64,000 bases of DNA from Bacillus sp. UNC41MFS5 (GTDB taxonomy: Bacteria; Bacillota; Bacilli; Bacillales_B; DSM-18226). How positions within the stretch are numbered: position 1 is the first letter of the stretch; every line of letters starts with the position of its first letter. Both the position numbers and the translations under genes were made by a program. Positions 54,394-62,944 of this stretch are shown here, one piece after another. Under the pieces are notes generated by a model that saw only the letters and a program-made list of their open reading frames with translations, searched no databases and was not told the origin of the DNA. Location: the NCBI RefSeq assembly GCF_000686805.1, contig NZ_JMLP01000010.1:186001-250000 (forward strand), read 5' to 3'.

Positions 54394-55650
54394 TTATTTT
54401 GCCCTTTTCCGCTCTAACCGCTTAAGCCTAAACTGAAGTTGTTCTAGGCTGAATTGACCTGAAATTACGGGAGTTTGTTCCCATTGAGACACGAGCAAAA
54501 TCGCTTTCTGACAGTAATCTATTGCAAGTTCATAATCTTTTATTCTATGTTCATGAATTTTTGCAAGTTCTAAGCAGGCTTCCAACATCAGCCGTTTATC
54601 ACCAGAATCCGCGACATCTGAATAGAGCTCCCTCGCTTTTACCCAATCTTGTTCTTTTTTGCGTTGAAAAGCCAAAGAAAATTTTGCTTGAAAGGATGTC
54701 ATATCACTGCCATTTACAAGTTTGCTTAATACTTTCTCGGCTTGATTTTTTTCTCCTAAAGATGCGAACCAGCGCCCGACCTCAAAAGACTCCGACCTTG
54801 TTTGATCTGTATCAATTCCGCAAAGCTGAAACGTGATATGTGTGTATAAGGTAACAAGCGATAAAATATCAATTTCATTATGCTTTAGAATACCCATCAT
54901 CCCATCTGGTTGTTTACTATCAATGAAATCAAAATAAATCATTGGGGCTAAAAAGCCAGGAATATCATCGACTCTTTCCACACCAAGTACCTCTTTCTCA
55001 ACGACAGCTAACTTCAAACGCTCTAATTTATGCTTCCAAAGTCTCCTCGCCGCATGGAACAAATCAAAATGACCAAACTGTGGCAGCTTTGGCACATGTT
55101 CTCTAACAAGGGTATGCCTGGTCTTTACCTGCGGCCAATCAAATGACTTACCATTGTAAGTCACGAGCGTTTTATAATTGACTTTCTCTAGAAAGCTTTG
55201 ATATAAAGGGATTTCGGATCCCGGATTAGGTAAAATATGTTGTCTTAAGATGAGGGAATCGCCCGAAACGCTTGCATAGCCGAGAAGGAAAATGGTGTTA
55301 CCTACTCCACCACCAAGCCCCGTTGTTTCGGTATCAAAAAAGAATAATTCCTCCGCTTGATGTCCTTCGGCTGATAATGGATGATTGACGGGTTGTTTGT
55401 TCCAAATGTCGACAGCAGTGAGGAAATCACGAAAGCAATAATGCCCATGCTGATGTGAGAGTGGATATTTCACTTCTCTGATTAAACAATAATCCTCGTC
55501 TAAAAAATATGGGAACACATTTGCTTGTTCCCATTTTTCCTTGAAGGGAACCTCAATGTTAGTTTTTTGAGGAAAAGTATTCATTTTATCTGATGATCCC
55601 TCAACAGAAAGATGTGGTTTTAGACGATTTAATTTATTTTTTAACGACAT
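54394..55650 (-). CDS. mrfB: MrfB (YprB) exonuclease
   Basis: 418 residues. DEDD exonuclease fold: FFDTETTGLGGG (about residue 105), VTYNGKSFDWPQV, and HNEIDILSLV (last Asp/His). The C-terminal third has TPR-like helices. In B. subtilis it acts with MrfA in a mitomycin C repair pathway independent of UvrA. It follows mrfA by 17 nt. Confidence 0.93.
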   Translation of the reverse strand: MSLKNKLNRLKPHLSVEGSSDKMNTFPQKTNIEVPFKEKWEQANVFPYFLDEDYCLIREVKYPLSHQHGHYCFRDFLTAVDIWNKQPVNHPLSAEGHQAEELFFFDTETTGLGGGVGNTIFLLGYASVSGDSLILRQHILPNPGSEIPLYQSFLEKVNYKTLVTYNGKSFDWPQVKTRHTLVREHVPKLPQFGHFDLFHAARRLWKHKLERLKLAVVEKEVLGVERVDDIPGFLAPMIYFDFIDSKQPDGMMGILKHNEIDILSLVTLYTHITFQLCGIDTDQTRSESFEVGRWFASLGEKNQAEKVLSKLVNGSDMTSFQAKFSLAFQRKKEQDWVKARELYSDVADSGDKRLMLEACLELAKIHEHRIKDYELAIDYCQKAILLVSQWEQTPVISGQFSLEQLQFRLKRLERKRAK

Positions 55651-55667
55651 CGCTAATCTTCCTTCTC

Positions 55668-57944
55668 CTATATTGAGGATTTTAAAAATGCTTCAATTAT
55701 TTTTAAGACATCCGTTTTAGCTGCTTCACTAACCGTATCCGTACCAATACAGGATGGGCAGCCATATTCACACTGACATCCGGTAATCATTTTCTTCGTT
55801 TCCACAAATACTTCTGACATCCCCGTGTGTATTTTTTCACTTAAGCCAATCCCACCTGGGTAGCGGTCATAAAAGAAAATGGTTGGCTTTTCATTATGAT
55901 CTGCCTTCACCTGTGGTATGACATGAATATCCTGTGGATCCGCCATTACGAATAAGGGGGCAATATGATTTAGTGCATGGGCCGTCCCAACAAGCCCCTG
56001 TTCAAGTCGCTCATGACCCAATTCTGACAAAGGCTGGTTTAAAGAAATCCAAGCAGCATTGGTGTGCAGTTCCTCTTCAGGCAAATGGATTGGTCCGGAC
56101 CCAATATTTTCGTGTGTTTCAAATTTTATTTTTTTAAAAATGGTTGCCATCGCTCTAACACTTACATCCCCATAGCCAAATTCTGCCTCATCTAATGAAT
56201 GAAGTTTGTCTACTTCCAGCACTTTTAATTGAACGGCTAAATTTGCATCAGTAAAATAGTCTACATCAACTTCCCTTACGAACGCTTTTTTCTCTTCCCA
56301 ATCGAGTTTTTCTACCTGGAATTGGGTACCTTGATGTAAATAAATGGCTTCATCATGGAGAAGCGTCATCGCAGAAAAGCGGTCCATCTCACCAATAACT
56401 TTGACATTGGCCACATCTGATTGGTCAACAATGATGACATTTTCCTGTGATGCCGATCGTAAACTAATGTTATGTGCTGGGAAGGAATCATTCATCCAAT
56501 ACCACTTTCCACTATTATGATAAAGAACACGTTCCTCGGTTAAGTATTCTAGTAATTCCTCTGTTTCCACTCTTCCAAATTGCTCTCCTGTTTTAAACGG
56601 AAGTTCATAGGCAGCACATTTCATATGATCAATTAAGATAATAAGATTGTCTGGATTTATTCTTGCTGTTTCAGGGCTTTTATTAAAAAAGTAATCAGGA
56701 TTCTGGATGATATATTGGTCAAGCGGACTAGAACTCGCTACCATAATAACCAATGCTTCACTATGCCTTCTGCCGGCTCTTCCCGCTTGCTGCCAAGCAC
56801 TGGAAATGGTACCTGGATAGCCGGTCATAATACAAACTTGCAACTGTCCAATATCCACCCCTAGTTCTAGAGCATTAGTGCTGACTACACCGTAAATCTC
56901 ACCAGAACGAAGACCTTTTTCAATCTTCCTTCGTTCGGTTGGGAGATATCCACCTCGGTAGCCCATAATAGACTTTGCACCCAATTGGTTTTTCACTAAT
57001 TCTTGTAAATAGGTTAGAATAATTTCGACTCTTACTCTGCTTCTCGCAAAGACAATTGTTTGAATTTTATTTTTTAAAAGTTCCCCTGCAATTTTCCGCA
57101 CCTCTAGCGTGGCGCTTCTCCTAATGTTTAACGGCTTGTTTACGATAGGCGGGTTATAGAAGAGAAAATGCTTTGTACCACTCGGGGCCCCATTGTTATC
57201 AATCAGATGCATTTTTTCTTCTGTAAGTGTTTCGGCTAATTCTAGTGGGTTCGCAATCGTTGCGGATGTACAAATGAACACAGGGTTACTCCCATAATAT
57301 TTACAAATGCGTTTTAGCCTTCTAATTACATTGGCTACATGGCTGCCAAACACACCGCGATACGTATGAAGTTCATCTATGACAACAAATTCAAGATTTT
57401 CAAACAAGGAAACCCATTTTGTATGATGCGGCAGAATCGCTGAATGGAGCATATCTGGGTTAGTAATCACCACGTGTCCTGCTTGTCTCACTCTTTGACG
57501 AATATTTGCTGGCGTATCCCCATCGTACGTATAACTATTGATGTCTACACCGGCTGCTTGGATAATTTCATTGATTTCACTCTTTTGATCTTGTGCTAGT
57601 GCCTTAGTTGGAAACATGTAAAGGGCGCGTGCGCTTGGATTTTCTAGGATGGTTTGCAAGACTGGCAGATTATAGCATAGAGTTTTCCCTGAAGCTGTCG
57701 GAGTAACTGCAACAATACTCTCTCTGTCCCTAATTTTTTCATAGGCTGCATTTTGGTGTGTATACAGTTGTTCTATTCCCCTGCCACTTAAAGCAGATTT
57801 TAAGACTGGATGAAGGTCATTAGGAAGCGGAACTGTCTGAGCCTGCTTTTCTTCGAGTGTATGCCAAGTGACGATATTTTCCTTAAATTGATCATTTATT
57901 TTTAAGTCAGTTAATATTTCTTGTAGGTTTTTTCTTAACTTCAT
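55668..57944 (-). CDS. mrfA: MrfA (YprA) DEAD/DEAH-type helicase
   Basis: 758 residues. Motifs: TPTASGKTLCYNLP (Walker A), DELH (motif II), QQAGRAGRR (motif VI), then the DUF1998-type C-terminal zinc site with Cys in TGCQCEYGCPSC. 3'-5' helicase needed, with MrfB, to repair mitomycin lesions. First gene of the pair, ATG with SD GAGAGGG. Confidence 0.95.
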   Translation of the reverse strand: MKLRKNLQEILTDLKINDQFKENIVTWHTLEEKQAQTVPLPNDLHPVLKSALSGRGIEQLYTHQNAAYEKIRDRESIVAVTPTASGKTLCYNLPVLQTILENPSARALYMFPTKALAQDQKSEINEIIQAAGVDINSYTYDGDTPANIRQRVRQAGHVVITNPDMLHSAILPHHTKWVSLFENLEFVVIDELHTYRGVFGSHVANVIRRLKRICKYYGSNPVFICTSATIANPLELAETLTEEKMHLIDNNGAPSGTKHFLFYNPPIVNKPLNIRRSATLEVRKIAGELLKNKIQTIVFARSRVRVEIILTYLQELVKNQLGAKSIMGYRGGYLPTERRKIEKGLRSGEIYGVVSTNALELGVDIGQLQVCIMTGYPGTISSAWQQAGRAGRRHSEALVIMVASSSPLDQYIIQNPDYFFNKSPETARINPDNLIILIDHMKCAAYELPFKTGEQFGRVETEELLEYLTEERVLYHNSGKWYWMNDSFPAHNISLRSASQENVIIVDQSDVANVKVIGEMDRFSAMTLLHDEAIYLHQGTQFQVEKLDWEEKKAFVREVDVDYFTDANLAVQLKVLEVDKLHSLDEAEFGYGDVSVRAMATIFKKIKFETHENIGSGPIHLPEEELHTNAAWISLNQPLSELGHERLEQGLVGTAHALNHIAPLFVMADPQDIHVIPQVKADHNEKPTIFFYDRYPGGIGLSEKIHTGMSEVFVETKKMITGCQCEYGCPSCIGTDTVSEAAKTDVLKIIEAFLKSSI

Positions 57945-58136
57945 GCCCTCTCACCTCATTACTTCTATTCTAACCGAATGAGCGTTCGCAACAAAAGTAA
58001 AAATGATTAATTTATGCTTTTATTCCAGTGGTATCTTTTTCCTCTACTATAAAATGTTTAATCTATTCCCATAAACTATTTCTAAAATTTTTGTTACAAT
58101 AGATAATAACTGACTATGACTGTGAAGGTGAATCGA

Positions 58137-58835
58137 ATGAAAATTGAAGAAATTAAAAAGGTTCTCGCTGATTTTACTCTTTTTCGAGAATTAAATGATT
58201 TTGAACTAACAAAAATCACTGATATCGCCATCTCCAGAGAATGGAAAAAACAGAGCCATGTATTTCTCCAAGGTGACCCGCTTGAAAATGTCTATTTTAT
58301 TTATAATGGAAGAATCAAAATCTACAAAAGTGACATTAATGGCAAAGAACAAATTGTCGCAATTGCAAAAAAAGGCGAGATGTTTCCCCATGTTGGCTTT
58401 TTCAGAAAAGGTGATTATCCTGCCTATGCAGAAGTACTTGAGCCATCAACACTAATTGCTATTCCAATCTCAAAATTTGAAACGGTTTTAATTGAAAACC
58501 CCGAGTTATGTATTAAAGTGTTTAAAGTGCTGGGAGAAAAAATTGTTGATTTACAAAACCGTTTAGAAGAGCAAATTCTCAATAATACGTATGAGCAAAT
58601 TGTAAAACTTCTGATCCGCCTTGCCCAAAAACATGGAAAAGAACAAGAAGATGGGACAATCCTCTTAAAATCGGAATTTACGAACAAGGATCTTGCTAAT
58701 ATGATTGGGACAACTAGGGAAACCATTAGCAGAACGCTGACAAAAATGAAAAAAGATGAATTAATTGAAGTAAATGATGAAGGCGACATGATTGTAGATG
58801 TTGAAATTCTCATGGAAGAGATCAACTTAATATAA
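58137..58835 (+). CDS. Crp/Fnr-family regulator (intact paralogue)
   Basis: 232 residues from the ATG at 58137 (SD AAGGTGA). Sensor barrel (about residues 20-115), long dimer helix (ELCIKVFKVLGEKIVDLQNRL), HTH with TTRETISRTL: the RETxxR pattern read by Crp for TGTGA plus the Ser of Fnr. It has only one Cys (ELCIK), so no Fe-S cluster of the Fnr type; a heme/NO-sensing (DNR-like) or other role is possible. Adjacent convergent hcp has a perfect TGTGA-N6-TCACA site. Confidence 0.93.
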   Translation: MKIEEIKKVLADFTLFRELNDFELTKITDIAISREWKKQSHVFLQGDPLENVYFIYNGRIKIYKSDINGKEQIVAIAKKGEMFPHVGFFRKGDYPAYAEVLEPSTLIAIPISKFETVLIENPELCIKVFKVLGEKIVDLQNRLEEQILNNTYEQIVKLLIRLAQKHGKEQEDGTILLKSEFTNKDLANMIGTTRETISRTLTKMKKDELIEVNDEGDMIVDVEILMEEINLI

Positions 58836-58837
58836 CA

Positions 58838-58869
58838 AAAAACCGCAGCCAATCGATGCTGCGGTTTTG
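58838..58869. terminator. Bidirectional terminator (regulator / hcp)
   Basis: AAAACCGCAGC ... GCTGCGGTTTTG, T-rich on both sides. Confidence 0.88.
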
Positions 58870-58875
58870 TTTTCT

Positions 58876-60174
58876 TTATGTTAATGATAACTGAAGCATA
58901 TCTTTCATATCTTCTTGTGCTGTACCAATCAATTTTAGATTAAAGATATCCTGAAGGACCTGTAACACACCTTCAGATATAAATTCAGGCGGTTTTGGAC
59001 CAATTCGAATATCCTGAATCCCTAGACTAAATAGACCTAGTAAAATCGCGACGGCTTTTTGCTCAAACCATGACAAAACAATGCTGACTGGAAGTTCATT
59101 CACTTCGCATCCAAATGCATCTGCAAGCGAGAGCGCAATTTTTACTGTTGATCCAGAGTTATTGCATTGGCCTAAATCGATATACCTTGGAATATTCGTC
59201 CCTGGCACAACCCCATAGTCGACATCATTGAAGCGGAATTTTCCACATGAGGTTGTTAAAATAACAGTCTCCGGTGGGAGTGATGTAGCAAGCTCCCGGT
59301 AATAATTACCGCCAGGACCTGGGGCATCACAGCCTGCGATGACAAAGAAACGTTTGATTTGACCTGCTTTAACTGCATCGATTACTTCTGGTGCTAAGCC
59401 TAGGACCGTTTCATGATGGAAACCGGTAAGTAATGTTTCATCAGATTCAATGGCAGCAGCAGGAAGTTCTAAGGCTCTGTTAATTAATGGGGCAAAATCA
59501 TCATTGATAATCTTCTCTACATTTTCAAGTCCAGCCACTTCATATGTAAACATTCTGTCAGCGTAGCTTCCTTTGATGGGCATAACACAGTTTGTTGTCG
59601 CTAGGATGGCTCCTGGAAATTTTTCAAACAGCCGACGCTGATCATACCAAGCTTTCCCGATGTTACCTTTTAAATGGGCATATTTTTTCAAGGCTGGATA
59701 ACCGTGAGCAGGCAGCATTTCCGAGTGGGTATAAATATTGATCTCCATTCCTTCTGTCTGCTTTAATAATTCCTCCAAAGCAAATAAGTTGTGGCCAGTA
59801 ACGACTATGCATTTACCTTCAATCTTGTTTTGGCTGACCCGGATTGGTTCAGGAATTCCAAGTCGTTTTGTATGGGCTTCATCTAGCAGCTCCATTACAC
59901 GAACCGCTGACTTGCCGACCTTCATCGCCATGTCAATATGTTCTTGAACATTAAAATTGGAATTCGTTAGGGTCATGTATAAAGCTTCATGTGTGGTCGC
60001 ATCTACAAAGGAATCTGTATACCCTAATTGATTTGCGTGTGTCCGATATGCTGCAATTCCTTTTAAAGCAAAGATAATTGTGTCTTGTAAACTAGCAATG
60101 GTCTCGTCTTTTCCACATACTCCAATTACATTACAGCCGCCAGTTGGAGTTTGTTCACATTGATAACAGAACAT
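58876..60174 (-). CDS. hcp: Hybrid cluster protein / hydroxylamine reductase (class III)
   Basis: 432 residues, the short class without the helical insertion. N-terminal cluster Cys set CYQCEQTPTGGCNVIGVCGK (Cys 3, 6, 14, 20); hybrid-cluster ligands in VVTGHNL, TTNCVMP, IAGCDAPG and LTTSCGKFRFND. Hcp reduces NO to N2O or hydroxylamine to ammonia at low oxygen. A perfect Crp/Fnr-type site lies upstream. Confidence 0.96.
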   Translation of the reverse strand: MFCYQCEQTPTGGCNVIGVCGKDETIASLQDTIIFALKGIAAYRTHANQLGYTDSFVDATTHEALYMTLTNSNFNVQEHIDMAMKVGKSAVRVMELLDEAHTKRLGIPEPIRVSQNKIEGKCIVVTGHNLFALEELLKQTEGMEINIYTHSEMLPAHGYPALKKYAHLKGNIGKAWYDQRRLFEKFPGAILATTNCVMPIKGSYADRMFTYEVAGLENVEKIINDDFAPLINRALELPAAAIESDETLLTGFHHETVLGLAPEVIDAVKAGQIKRFFVIAGCDAPGPGGNYYRELATSLPPETVILTTSCGKFRFNDVDYGVVPGTNIPRYIDLGQCNNSGSTVKIALSLADAFGCEVNELPVSIVLSWFEQKAVAILLGLFSLGIQDIRIGPKPPEFISEGVLQVLQDIFNLKLIGTAQEDMKDMLQLSLT

Positions 60175-60207
60175 TTTATTTCCTCGCTTTCCATTCTTTT
60201 CTGCTTT

Positions 60208-60250
60208 ACTATACTAATCAACTCACACCTTAAATGTGATATATGTCACA
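60208..60250 (-). promoter_or_regulatory. Perfect class II Crp/Fnr promoter of hcp
   Basis: TGTGATATATGTCACA (60235-60250), ten of ten matches. Minus-strand TATAGT at 60208-60213 predicts a start at 60201, so the centre is exactly 41.5 bp upstream. Confidence 0.88.
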
Positions 60251-60364
60251 TCTGAAGCAATTGTAATAAATCGTTCAAAAAATTATCGGTATTTTATGGC
60301 GGCACATACCCAGTTTTATTCGCATATACTGGCAAGTGAAAAACTGGAAAGCGAGGGAATCCAT

Positions 60365-60844
60365 ATGTCATCTATGGTGCCGAATGATAAGAATTCAAAA
60401 AAGCCTAGAACTGATTCTTTTGGTGATTTAATGAAAACGATGAACGAATTTTTCCATGAAAAACCGATTAAGGGCTTTTTACAGTCAATCGATGATTTTT
60501 TCAAAAGTCCATTTCCGCCAGGGGAAAACTTCCATGTTGACACAATTGAAACAGGTAACGAATATATCATCTCAGCTGAGCTACCTGGGATTAAACGGGA
60601 GCAGATTCAATTAAATATCTCAGGTAATTATTTAACTATTTCTGTGGAAAATAGAGAACTTGAAACAGCCGCAGATGAGAATAACCAGATTTATCGCCGA
60701 AAATACTTACAACAAAAATCAACCAGAACCATTTCCCTTCCTCACACAATTAACGAAAAAAATGTGAAAGCTTCCTATCGTGATGGTTTATTAAAAGTCC
60801 GAATTCCACAGGAAAAAGGGAAAATGATTGAAATTGAGGAGTAA
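60365..60844 (+). CDS. Hsp20/alpha-crystallin small heat-shock protein
   Basis: 159 residues from ATG 60365 (SD GCGAGGGAA); a longer frame would cross the hcp operator. Crystallin domain: NEYIISAELPGIKREQIQLNISGNYLTISVE, then LPHTINEKNVKASYRDGLLKVRIP (GLL xVxxP). No clear promoter of its own was identified; the Crp/Fnr site upstream is not at a typical distance. It keeps unfolded proteins soluble. Confidence 0.93.
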   Translation: MSSMVPNDKNSKKPRTDSFGDLMKTMNEFFHEKPIKGFLQSIDDFFKSPFPPGENFHVDTIETGNEYIISAELPGIKREQIQLNISGNYLTISVENRELETAADENNQIYRRKYLQQKSTRTISLPHTINEKNVKASYRDGLLKVRIPQEKGKMIEIEE

Positions 60845-60867
60845 ACAACTATATATCTCCAAATGAA

Positions 60868-60897
60868 AAGACGGCTTACCAGCAGCCGTCTTTTTCT
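60868..60897. terminator. Terminator hsp20 / yppG
   Basis: AAGACGGCT ... AGCCGTCTTT with T-runs; serves the convergent genes. Confidence 0.88.
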
Positions 60898-61461
60898 TTA
60901 CGCTTTAAATATTCCACCAAATCCTTTGACAAGCGAGCTCACCTGATTAACAGCATTCATCATCTGTCCTGCTGTGTTCACCATTTTATTAATATCTACC
61001 GAACCATCCTGGGATTTAAAAGAGTTCATAAAGGACTGGACCCCTCCCGGCTGTTTGGGGATTGCACTTTGTTTAGGATATGGGTTCATCGCTGGATAAC
61101 CATTCATTGGAGCGTACTGTGGTTTTTGTACCATCTTTTCTTGCGGTTGTAATGGATTCTGGAAAAGGAATTGCGAATCCGTTTGTGAAAATGGCTGGCT
61201 ATTGTACGAAGAACCTTGAGAAACATGACCAGGTTGATAGTTTTGCATGTAGGGCGGGTAGGCTTGCTGATAATATGGGTTTTGTTGATTTTGTTGTTGG
61301 TATAATGTCCAATCAAAGTTTTGAGGTGGACTTTGATATAAGTATGGTGGATTACTAGTAAAGTGCTGCTGATTTCTATGCTGACCAACTGGACCTTGGT
61401 GCATCATTTGCCCCGGATAACCATTATTGAAGTAATTGGTTGGTCTTTTCTTTCCAAACAT
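60898..61461 (-). CDS. yppG: YppG-like protein
   Basis: 187 residues from the ATG at 61461 (SD GGAGGAGA). Strongly Pro/Gln/Tyr-rich, low-complexity N-terminal two thirds (NYQPGHVSQGSS, PPYMQNY), then a C-terminal helical part GGVQSFMNSFKSQDGSVDINKMVNTAGQMMNAVNQV. It fits YppG, a spore-associated protein of unknown role. Composition is like coat proteins. Confidence 0.88.
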   Translation of the reverse strand: MFGKKRPTNYFNNGYPGQMMHQGPVGQHRNQQHFTSNPPYLYQSPPQNFDWTLYQQQNQQNPYYQQAYPPYMQNYQPGHVSQGSSYNSQPFSQTDSQFLFQNPLQPQEKMVQKPQYAPMNGYPAMNPYPKQSAIPKQPGGVQSFMNSFKSQDGSVDINKMVNTAGQMMNAVNQVSSLVKGFGGIFKA

Positions 61462-61651
61462 GGGCAAACATCTCCTCCGCATTTTATCTACTACACTTTA
61501 TGAAGATAAGGAAGGAATGGTGATTCCTCCTGGAAAGATTCCCAATGTCATAATGACAAGAATTTTGTCTAAATTTTAAATATTTTAAAAACTAGAAATC
61601 CATTACTTTCGTGATACGATAGAAAAAAGGATGAAGGAGGAGCTAATAGAC

Positions 61652-61861
61652 ATGGACATTCGCGAATTAAAAAGCAAATTTATTCAAAGCAGGGATTATA
61701 CAACTGATGATGTAAATGCATTAATGGATTTTGCTAAGAAAGCGTATATTCATAACGATATTAATATAAAGGAATATCGTCTTCTTGTCCGTGAACTTGA
61801 AAAACAAGGCGCGGTAATACCTGAAACGGATAATGAAAACTCCCTCATCGAACATTCTTAA
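61652..61861 (+). CDS. yppF: YppF-like small protein
   Basis: 69 residues from the ATG at 61652 (SD AAGGAGGAG). Helical: MDIRELKSKFIQSRDYTTDDVNALMDFAKKAYI, ending acidic. Matches YppF. Convergent with yppE and followed by a terminator. Confidence 0.85.
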   Translation: MDIRELKSKFIQSRDYTTDDVNALMDFAKKAYIHNDINIKEYRLLVRELEKQGAVIPETDNENSLIEHS

Positions 61862-61867
61862 TTCAGA

Positions 61868-61894
61868 TAAAAGAGATGCAGCAGCATCTCTTTT
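61868..61894. terminator. Terminator yppF / yppE
   Basis: AAAAGAGATGC-TGC-GCATCTCTTTT type hairpin. Confidence 0.85.
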
Positions 61895-61895
61895 G

Positions 61896-62252
61896 CTATT
61901 TTTTTAACTCTTTTAATATTTCTAAAAGGAAATATTCAACCGTGCGATTTGCATTAATAAACCTTGTTTTACTGGTCTCTGGGAAAAAGGCTTGGATTGA
62001 AAGTTGATCAATATGTTCAGAAGTGGTGTCAATTTGCTTTAAATGAAGATGTTTATGGTTTGAGTCTGAAAGCCATTTCTTCATAGCCAGTTTCCATCGG
62101 TCATTTATATCCTTTACTTCATTTGCAAATGGCTTTATGACTTCATGAAAATCATGCTTAATCCCTGCTGTTCGCCCCTCTTGATAATATTTCATGAATA
62201 AGCTATTAAAAGCTAATAGTTTTTCTGTTAGATCAATAATTTCTTCAGACAT
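61896..62252 (-). CDS. yppE: YppE-like DUF1798 protein
   Basis: 118 residues from the ATG at 62252. Four-helix DUF1798 pattern: LLAFNSLFMKYYQEGRTAGIKHDFHEVIKPFANEVKDIND then W(K/R)..MKKWL. Function unknown; a B. subtilis structure exists for the family. Downstream of a T-rich leader. Confidence 0.88.
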   Translation of the reverse strand: MSEEIIDLTEKLLAFNSLFMKYYQEGRTAGIKHDFHEVIKPFANEVKDINDRWKLAMKKWLSDSNHKHLHLKQIDTTSEHIDQLSIQAFFPETSKTRFINANRTVEYFLLEILKELKK

Positions 62253-62280
62253 CACAAAAAAAACCTTCCTCCCCAAAAAT

Positions 62281-62316
62281 AAAAAAGCAGCATGAAATTT
62301 TATTCCATGCTACTTT
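62281..62316 (-). terminator. Terminator after the 62333 gene
   Basis: AGCATG-rich stem (AAAGTAGCATGG / CATGCTGCTTTTTT) on the minus strand. Confidence 0.78.
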
Positions 62317-62332
62317 AATTGATATTGTTATT

Positions 62333-62596
62333 TTAACGGCAATTAAACGCCCAATTCAAGTTGTAAGGTTCACCGGCTAATTCTATGTTTGAAATAGGGT
62401 TAACTTTTTCCATTGTTTGTTGTATTCCAAATAGTTTTTGTTTGGAATCCATTATTTTATCCTGTTCTTCCTGATTTAAACTTTTACGCAGGTCTGAGAA
62501 GGATGCTTCTAGCACCACTTCCAAGTCTTCTAATTGATCATATATTTCCGTAAGCATTGAAATCAACTGTTCTTTATCGGACAATGGTTTATTCAT
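62333..62596 (-). CDS. yppD: YppD-position small coiled-coil protein
   Basis: 87 residues. MNKPLSDKEQLISMLTEIYDQLEDLEVVLEASFSDLRKSL forms a helix-rich start; ends EPYNLNWAFNCR. Its position between sspM and yppE matches yppD of B. subtilis. I recognise it by context, not by sequence. ATG with SD GGGAGGGG. Confidence 0.7.
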   Translation of the reverse strand: MNKPLSDKEQLISMLTEIYDQLEDLEVVLEASFSDLRKSLNQEEQDKIMDSKQKLFGIQQTMEKVNPISNIELAGEPYNLNWAFNCR

Positions 62597-62790
62597 CGAT
62601 CAATCCCCTCCCAGCATTTTCTATTTAGTATAATTCTCTTTCTTTTTTTTGCTTCCTTCTACCTTGACAAAACTAGTTTCTATTCGCCAAAGGTAGTGGT
62701 AAAATGGCATTTTTCCCTTAAGGTTTCGACACCAACTTAACTTGCATGAAAAATTAAAAAGCGCACATTCTATTATTGGAGGTGCTATTA

Positions 62791-62904
62791 ATGCCAAAAA
62801 ATAATAATCAAAACAAAAAGCAACAATCAAGACCAGCTGATGAAGCAAAAAAGACAGGCTACGGTGATAAAAAGCTTGTCGGTGAAAACCGACCGGCCGA
62901 ATAA
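62791..62904 (+). CDS. sspM: Small acid-soluble spore protein M-like
   Basis: 37 residues: MPKNNNQNKKQQSRPADEAK then KTGYGDKKLVGENRPAE. The end KKLxGxNRP(A/S) matches SspM of B. subtilis (KKLGGPNRPST). ATG with SD GGAGGTG. It lies next to yppC as in B. subtilis. Confidence 0.75.
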   Translation: MPKNNNQNKKQQSRPADEAKKTGYGDKKLVGENRPAE

Positions 62905-62910
62905 TACCCA

Positions 62911-62944
62911 AAAAAAGCAAGGGGAGACTTCCCTTGCTTTTTCT
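62911..62944. terminator. Terminator sspM / yppC
   Basis: AAAGCAAGGG ... CCCTTGCTTTTT hairpin; its end overlaps the yppC stop region. Confidence 0.9.

Noticed and set aside
60236..60364. Extended N-terminus of the Hsp20 protein
   Set aside because: It would place codons over the hcp operator and has no SD; the ATG at 60365 has a good one.
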